This document shows positions 59,631 through 64,000 of a stretch of 64,000 nucleotides of DNA, piece after piece. The position numbers and the translations under genes were made by a program. The notes below the pieces were generated by a model that saw only the letters and a list, made by a program, of their open reading frames with translations, ran no database searches and was not told where the DNA came from. The stretch is taken from the NCBI RefSeq assembly GCF_023701525.1, contig NZ_JAMQAW010000010.1, positions 273,675 through 337,674 on the forward strand. Direction: 5' to 3'. The stretch is from Streptomyces albipurpureus (GTDB taxonomy: Bacteria > Actinomycetota > Actinomycetes > Streptomycetales > Streptomycetaceae). The stretch's first letter is position 1, and each line of letters opens with the position of its first letter.

Positions 59631-59711
59631 AGGGCCCTTGGGCGGGTGGGGTGAGGGTGCGGTCGTTCCCGCAGTCGTCCTCCGGCACGGCCATGCGCCA
59701 GAATGGCCCCT

Positions 59712-60389
59712 GTGCCTTTCCTGTTGCTGATCGAGGACGACGACGCCATCCGCACGGCCCTCGAACTCTCCCTGTCCCGTCAGGGCCACCGTGTGGCCAC
59801 TGCGGCGACGGGCGAGGACGGCCTCAAACTGCTGCGTGAGCAGCGGCCTGATCTCATCGTGCTGGATGTGATGCTGCCCGGGATTGACGGCTTCGAGGTG
59901 TGCCGCCGCATCAGGCGCACCGATCAGCTGCCGATCATCTTGCTGACTGCCCGCAGCGACGACATCGACGTGGTCGTGGGCCTGGAATCTGGAGCCGACG
60001 ACTATGTCGTCAAACCGGTACAGGGTCGGGTGCTGGACGCCCGTATCCGTGCCGTACTACGCCGCGGCGAGCGAGAATCCACCGATTCGGCCACATTCGG
60101 GTCGCTGGTGATCGACCGTTCCGCCATGACCGTCACCAAGAACGGCGAGGATCTGCAGCTCACGCCGACCGAGCTGCGACTTCTGCTGGAGCTGAGCCGC
60201 AGACCGGGGCAGGCGCTGTCCCGACAGCAGCTGCTGCGGCTGGTGTGGGAGCACGACTATCTCGGGGACTCGCGTCTGGTGGACGCGTGTGTCCAGCGGC
60301 TGCGCGCGAAAGTGGAGGACGTGCCGTCCTCACCGACGCTGATCCGAACGGTGCGCGGTGTGGGCTATCGGCTGGATGTTCCCCAGTGA
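59712..60389 (+). CDS. afsQ1: Two-component response regulator AfsQ1
   Basis: A 225-residue OmpR-type regulator that affects antibiotic production and nitrogen-related genes in S. coelicolor. The receiver has the acidic pair LLIEDDDA, the phosphorylation site Asp52 in IVLDVMLPG, and the conserved Lys in DYVVKPVQG; the winged helix is at about 130-222 (LTPTELRLLLEL, LVWEHDYLGDSRLVDACVQR, RTVRGVGYRLD). GTG 59712 gives the family N-terminus MPFLLLI; the gene is probably leaderless (-10 seven bases upstream). It forms an operon with afsQ2. Confidence 0.95.
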   Translation: MPFLLLIEDDDAIRTALELSLSRQGHRVATAATGEDGLKLLREQRPDLIVLDVMLPGIDGFEVCRRIRRTDQLPIILLTARSDDIDVVVGLESGADDYVVKPVQGRVLDARIRAVLRRGERESTDSATFGSLVIDRSAMTVTKNGEDLQLTPTELRLLLELSRRPGQALSRQQLLRLVWEHDYLGDSRLVDACVQRLRAKVEDVPSSPTLIRTVRGVGYRLDVPQ

Positions 60390-60453
60390 CCCTCGCTCTT
60401 CCCGAGAAGACCAGCGAAATCGAGAGATTCCCCAGCGAGTTCGGCAGCGCTCG

Positions 60454-62079
60454 GTGAGTGGAGCGGTGAAGCGCGCCATGCTCGCCAGTCTGCGCTGGAC
60501 GAGCCTGCGCCTGCGCCTGGTCGTCGTCTTCGCCGTGGTCGCCCTGACCGCGGCGGTTTCGGCGTCGGGAATCGCGTACTGGCTCAACCGAGAGGCCGTA
60601 CTGACCCGTACGCAGGACTCCGCGCTGGGGGACTTCCGACAGCAGATGCAGAACCGGGCGGCCTCGCTGCCGCTGCGTCCCTCGCAGAACGAACTACAGG
60701 CCACCGTGGATCAGATGACCCAGGGCAAGGCCGGGTTCACCGTGCTCCTCGTCGGGGAGCGCGAGGAGGGCAAGCCGATCATCGCCACATCCGATCCGGA
60801 CGACTTCACCTTCGACGATGTGCCCGAGCGGCTCCAGGACGCGGTGAACGACCGGCAGGACGTCCGGGTCACCAACTCGACCCCGTACCACCTCTACTGG
60901 CAGCGCATCCAGTTGCGCGGTAAGCCCTATCTCGTCGGCGGCACCCGGATCGTCGGCGGTGGGCCGACCGGCTATGTGCTCAAGTCGCTGGACCAGGAGC
61001 GCGAGGACCTCAACACCCTGGCCTGGTCGCTGGGGATCGCCACGGCTCTCGCGCTGGTGGGCTCCGCGCTGCTGGCGCAGGCGGCGTCGACGACCGTACT
61101 GAAGCCGGTACGACGGCTCGGGGACGCGGCGCGCAGGCTCGGTGAGGGCAAGCTCGACACCCGGCTGAGGGTGTCGGGCACCGATGAACTGGCGGAGCTC
61201 GCACGGACGTTCAACAAGACCGCCGCCTCGCTGGAGAAGAAGGTCGCGGACATGAGCGCGCGGGAGGAGTCCAGCCGCCGTTTCGTCGCCGACATGTCAC
61301 ACGAACTGCGCACCCCGCTGACCGCGTTGACCGCCGTCACCGAGGTGCTGGAGGACGAGATCGACAATCTCGACCCGATGATCGCTCCGGCGGTGAACCT
61401 GGTCGTCAGCGAGACCCGACGGCTCGGCGACCTCGTCGAGAACCTGATGGAGGTGACCCGCTTCGACGCGGGCACCGCCAGACTGGTGCTGGACTACGTG
61501 GATGTCGCCGACCAGGTGACCGCCTGTATCGACGCCCGGGCGTGGCTGGACGCGGTGGAGTTGGACGCCGAGCGCGGGATCATGGCGCGCCTCGATCCGC
61601 GGCGGCTCGACGTGATCCTGGCGAATCTGATCGGCAACGCCCTCAAGCACGGCGGTTCGCCGGTGCGGGTATCGGTGCGTCCGGTCGCCGACGAACTGCT
61701 GATCGAAGTGCGCGACCACGGTCCCGGAATCCCCGAGGACGTCCTGCCCCACGTCTTCGACCGGTTCTACAAGGCCAGCGCGTCCAGGCCCCGGTCGGAG
61801 GGCAGTGGTCTCGGGCTCTCCATCGCCGTGGAGAACGCGCACATCCACGGCGGCACCATCACCGCGTCCAACTCACCGGACGGCGACGGGGCCGTGTTCC
61901 TCCTGCGGCTGCCGCTGGACGACCCCGCCGCGCCCAAGGAGGAGCCGGGCGAGTCGACGCAGCCCGAAAACGCCTTCGCCGCCGACGCCGACGCCGCCAC
62001 AGACCTCGACGGGCCGGACGGCCCCGACCGTCCCTCGGACACCGAAAGCCCCGGGCGGGGAGAGGAAGGCCAGCGGTGA
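60454..62079 (+). CDS. afsQ2: Sensor histidine kinase AfsQ2
   Basis: A kinase of about 541 residues. Two transmembrane helices (LVVVFAVVALTAAVSASGIAYW and LAWSLGIATALALVGSALLA) enclose an extracytoplasmic sensor region of about 130 residues; then come a HAMP linker (VRRLGDAARRLGEGKLDTRL), the H-box FVADMSHELRTPLTAL (phospho-His), the N-box NLIGNALKHG, and the G boxes VRDHGPGIPEDVLPHVFDRF and GSGLGLSIA. The C-terminus is acidic and Pro-rich. The start is uncertain: GTG 60454 or GTG 60466. It overlaps the next gene by four bases. Confidence 0.93.
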   Translation: MSGAVKRAMLASLRWTSLRLRLVVVFAVVALTAAVSASGIAYWLNREAVLTRTQDSALGDFRQQMQNRAASLPLRPSQNELQATVDQMTQGKAGFTVLLVGEREEGKPIIATSDPDDFTFDDVPERLQDAVNDRQDVRVTNSTPYHLYWQRIQLRGKPYLVGGTRIVGGGPTGYVLKSLDQEREDLNTLAWSLGIATALALVGSALLAQAASTTVLKPVRRLGDAARRLGEGKLDTRLRVSGTDELAELARTFNKTAASLEKKVADMSAREESSRRFVADMSHELRTPLTALTAVTEVLEDEIDNLDPMIAPAVNLVVSETRRLGDLVENLMEVTRFDAGTARLVLDYVDVADQVTACIDARAWLDAVELDAERGIMARLDPRRLDVILANLIGNALKHGGSPVRVSVRPVADELLIEVRDHGPGIPEDVLPHVFDRFYKASASRPRSEGSGLGLSIAVENAHIHGGTITASNSPDGDGAVFLLRLPLDDPAAPKEEPGESTQPENAFAADADAATDLDGPDGPDRPSDTESPGRGEEGQR

Positions 62080-62828
62080 CGGACCAGGTCCGGGGGGCGC
62101 GCACCAAGCGCACGGTGGCGATACTGGCCGCGCTGCTGGGCGTGCTCACGCTCGGTGGCTGCGGAATCAGGCCCACCCAGGTGCCGGTGGACGGCGGCCC
62201 GGCGCCCTCCCGGGTGCCGTGCGAGGTGAACGGCGAGAACATCACCCAGCAGACGGCGCCCCAGGACGCCCCCGTACGCGTCTATCTGGTCTGCGCCTCA
62301 CAGCTGGAGCCGGTGGACCGTACCGCGGAGATACCCGAGACCAAGACCGTCGACGGTCGGGTCCAGATCGCCCAGGCGCTCCTCGCGGAGCTCCAGCAGG
62401 AGCCCACGGCGGCGGAGCGGGAGGCCGGGTTCGCGACCTATGTCCGCGGGCCGATAGCGGTCAGCGGGCAGCGCCGCAGCGATCCGGACGGCACGCTGCG
62501 GCTGAGCCGTCAGCCGGAGGACCTCCCGGCCGCGGCGCTCGCGCAGATCGTCTGCACGTTCGCGGAGAGTCAGGCATCGGCCACGGGCGGAGCGGTGATC
62601 CTCGGCGGGCCCGGGGAGTACGCGCCACGGGGGTACGGATGTACGGGGAAGACCAAGGACCGGCCCGAGGACGTGCTGCCGACGGTCGGCCCGCTGCCCT
62701 CACCCGCGCCATCGCGCCCGTCCTCGTCGGGGAACGCGCAGTCATCGACGTCCCAGTCGGGGACTGTCGCCGGGTGGGGCGCTCCCTCCTCGGCTCCGGG
62801 GGCCTCGGGCAGCGACGCGCAGAGGTAG
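62076..62828 (+). CDS. Lipoprotein coupled to afsQ2
   Basis: A 250-residue lipoprotein. The signal peptide ends in lipobox VLTLGGCGIR. The mature part has a GerMN-like tendency (VRVYLVCASQLEPVDR, VQIAQALLAELQQEPTAAER) and a Ser/Pro-rich tail of low complexity. The start overlaps afsQ2 (GTGA), which suggests it belongs to the signalling system, probably as an accessory to the sensor at the membrane. This is the SCO4905-like gene of the afsQ operon as I recall. Confidence 0.85.
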   Translation: MTDQVRGARTKRTVAILAALLGVLTLGGCGIRPTQVPVDGGPAPSRVPCEVNGENITQQTAPQDAPVRVYLVCASQLEPVDRTAEIPETKTVDGRVQIAQALLAELQQEPTAAEREAGFATYVRGPIAVSGQRRSDPDGTLRLSRQPEDLPAAALAQIVCTFAESQASATGGAVILGGPGEYAPRGYGCTGKTKDRPEDVLPTVGPLPSPAPSRPSSSGNAQSSTSQSGTVAGWGAPSSAPGASGSDAQR

Positions 62829-63080
62829 TCCTTTCCGCCTTCTTCCACGCCTGGCGTCAGCGGGCCCCCACTCCCGCCCAGAACCCCGCCCCGGCTCTCG
62901 CGAGGGTCCACACGGGCCATCGGCCGGGGCGGACGCCCCACGAGTGGACGTCGCAGAAGAGAACCGAAGGGGCACTTCGGAGCGGCGGAATCCGGCCAGA
63001 AAACGGTCCGAGGAGCGCTCGATGTCATGCGTCGTGGGGCAGGCGGAACCGTTTCGTACGGGTAGTGCGTCTTGTGCAAC

Positions 63081-63662
63081 GTGCAGCGTCAAGGTAAAGG
63101 CGGCAGTGCCGCCATCCGCTTCCGTGTGGCGGGGGTCTTCTTCCTCCTCGTGCACTTGCTGCTCGTCGGATGGCTGACCCTGCGCCCACTAGATGTCCCC
63201 TGGGTGACGGCAGCGAACCTGGAGCCGCTCGCCGGCATCAGAGCCGATCTGGAGCTCGGACCGATGGAAGCAGCGCGCCAGCTCGGCGGTGGGCTTCTGT
63301 TGCTCGCCCCGCTCGGGGTGCTGTTGCCGATGGTGAGCGGCAGGGTCGCCGTCTCCCCGCTCGCGTCCCTCGCCCGTACGGTCGCCGCGGGAGCACTGCT
63401 CTCGCTCGGTATCGAACTGCTCCAGACCGGGGTGGCGGGACGGGTGCTCGACGTGGACTCGCTCCTGCTGAACACGGCCGGGGTGGCCATCGCCCATCTA
63501 CTGGTGGTCCCCGCGGGCCGGGCCCGGCTGCGGCGGCGGAGGCTGCGGCCGCAGCACCGGACGGCCGGGGCGCGTCGGACCGAGCAGACCGGTCCAGTAC
63601 TGGGGGTGGACGGCTCTCAGGGGTCGACCCCGACGATTTCCAGGGTCGGGATCGCCCCCTAG
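63081..63662 (+). CDS. VanZ-like membrane protein
   Basis: About 193 residues with four hydrophobic helices (RVAGVFFLLVHLLLVGWLTL, GGGLLLLAPLGVLLPMV, TVAAGALLSLGIELLQTGV, LLLNTAGVAIAHLLV). The segment ELLQTG..RVLDVDSLLLNTAG is the hallmark of the VanZ family (NxxD/LDVDDxLLNxxGA-like). A basic C-terminal tail follows. Its role in Streptomyces is not known; VanZ of enterococci gives teicoplanin resistance. GTG 63081 or TTG 63072 may be the start. Confidence 0.82.
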   Translation: MQRQGKGGSAAIRFRVAGVFFLLVHLLLVGWLTLRPLDVPWVTAANLEPLAGIRADLELGPMEAARQLGGGLLLLAPLGVLLPMVSGRVAVSPLASLARTVAAGALLSLGIELLQTGVAGRVLDVDSLLLNTAGVAIAHLLVVPAGRARLRRRRLRPQHRTAGARRTEQTGPVLGVDGSQGSTPTISRVGIAP

Positions 63663-63764
63663 AGCGAGGCTTTGTCCCTCTTCGCGAAGCACTATGGAGT
63701 CATCGGGAACGCTCATCAGCAGCCTCCCGGGAACCGACCTCAAGCTTGCGAAGGAGAGCCCACC

Positions 63765-63974
63765 ATGGCCGCACTTGTCCGCCCTCGTGAAGGACGCATG
63801 GTCGGCGGTGTGTGCGCGGCGCTGGCCCGGCGCTTCGGCACCTCCGCCACCACCATGCGAGTGATCTTCGTTGCCTCGTGTCTGCTGCCCGGCCCGCAGT
63901 TCCTCGTCTACGCGGCGCTCTGGCTGTTCCTTCCGTCCGAGAAGGGCGGGAAGACGGCCGCGACGGCCTGGTAG
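63765..63974 (+). CDS. PspC-domain protein
   Basis: A 69-residue protein: ALVRPREGRMVGGVCAALARRFGTSATTMRV is the PspC motif (given here in two parts in the family as R-x-GGVCAGLA and the W/T-xxRv region), followed by a hydrophobic helix FVASCLLPGPQFLVYAALWLFL. AAGGAGAGCC precedes ATG 63765. PspC proteins bind at the membrane in the phage-shock or envelope-stress system; in actinobacteria they are often linked to sensor kinases, but no link is seen here. Confidence 0.9.
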   Translation: MAALVRPREGRMVGGVCAALARRFGTSATTMRVIFVASCLLPGPQFLVYAALWLFLPSEKGGKTAATAW

Positions 63975-64000
63975 TACAGACCAGTGGGGGGCACTCCGGG

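Noticed and set aside
63081..63662. A glycopeptide-resistance island around vanZ
   Set aside because: No vanHAX, vanRS or related genes are nearby; VanZ-like proteins are common in actinobacteria on their own.

Overview
The window is a piece of a Streptomyces-type chromosome. It is GC-rich with strongly GC-biased third codon positions, GTG and TTG starts are common, and several genes look leaderless (a -10 hexamer 6-7 nt before the start codon). The markers are actinobacterial: mycothiol S-conjugate amidase (mca), acyl-CoA carboxylase with an epsilon subunit, an LAxTG sortase substrate, clpP3/clpP4/popR, and the afsQ1/afsQ2/sigQ trio. From memory, gene order largely follows the S. coelicolor core from the mca region (about SCO4967) to the afsQ/vanZ region (about SCO4904), with inserted accessory genes. 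No database could be searched.

Layout. 1-5744: end of an acyl-CoA synthetase, mca with a small membrane protein, a DUF4307 protein, greA, and a DrrAB-like ABC exporter preceded by TATCGCGATA palindromes. 6379-9549: an accessory island with a bacterial homologue of eukaryotic RhoGDI, an APH-fold kinase and an XRE regulator. 9669-18443: ilvA (ACT domain), a MarR regulator, a sigma-like protein with a membrane partner, a DUF1059 protein, metB, an M48 protease and msrA. 18648-23642: clpP3, clpP4 (catalytic His and Asp missing), popR, a second APH-like kinase, and an ABC-F gene preceded by a ten-residue leader ORF. 23863-33850: a polytopic membrane protein, an L,D-transpeptidase lipoprotein, an LAxTG protein, hutH, a GAF-GGDEF protein, a crotonase and a class III cyclase. 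33976-41778: birA, pccB, pccE, a 42-residue membrane protein, maf, accA and a TetR regulator.

42233-57128 is a nucleoside and deoxyribose salvage region: a DeoR regulator, an LpdA-like quinone reductase, purine nucleoside phosphorylase, a phosphosugar mutase, then deoC with two aldehyde dehydrogenase-like genes. The phosphorylase and deoC promoters share an identical 12-bp palindrome, CTACGCGCGTAG, suggesting one regulon. Together they could take purine (deoxy)nucleosides to base plus pentose-1-phosphate, then to pentose-5-phosphate, then to glyceraldehyde-3-phosphate plus acetaldehyde, which the dehydrogenase would oxidise. The second dehydrogenase-like protein lacks the catalytic half. Inserted here are a PIG-V-like membrane protein, a translationally coupled three-gene unit ending in a PH-domain protein, and an XRE/HD cassette bounded by a 30-bp direct repeat. 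57343-63974: a secreted protein, a uridine kinase-like protein, sigQ divergent from afsQ1-afsQ2-lipoprotein (with a GTCAC-n6-GTCAC box between them), a VanZ-like protein and a PspC-domain protein.

No rRNA, tRNA, CRISPR array, transposase or integrase was seen. The most unusual items are the RhoGDI homologue, the pseudo-protease ClpP4 beside an intact ClpP3, the ABC-F leader peptide, the shared nucleoside operator, the half-length dehydrogenase, and several short-period repeat tracts in intergenic DNA.
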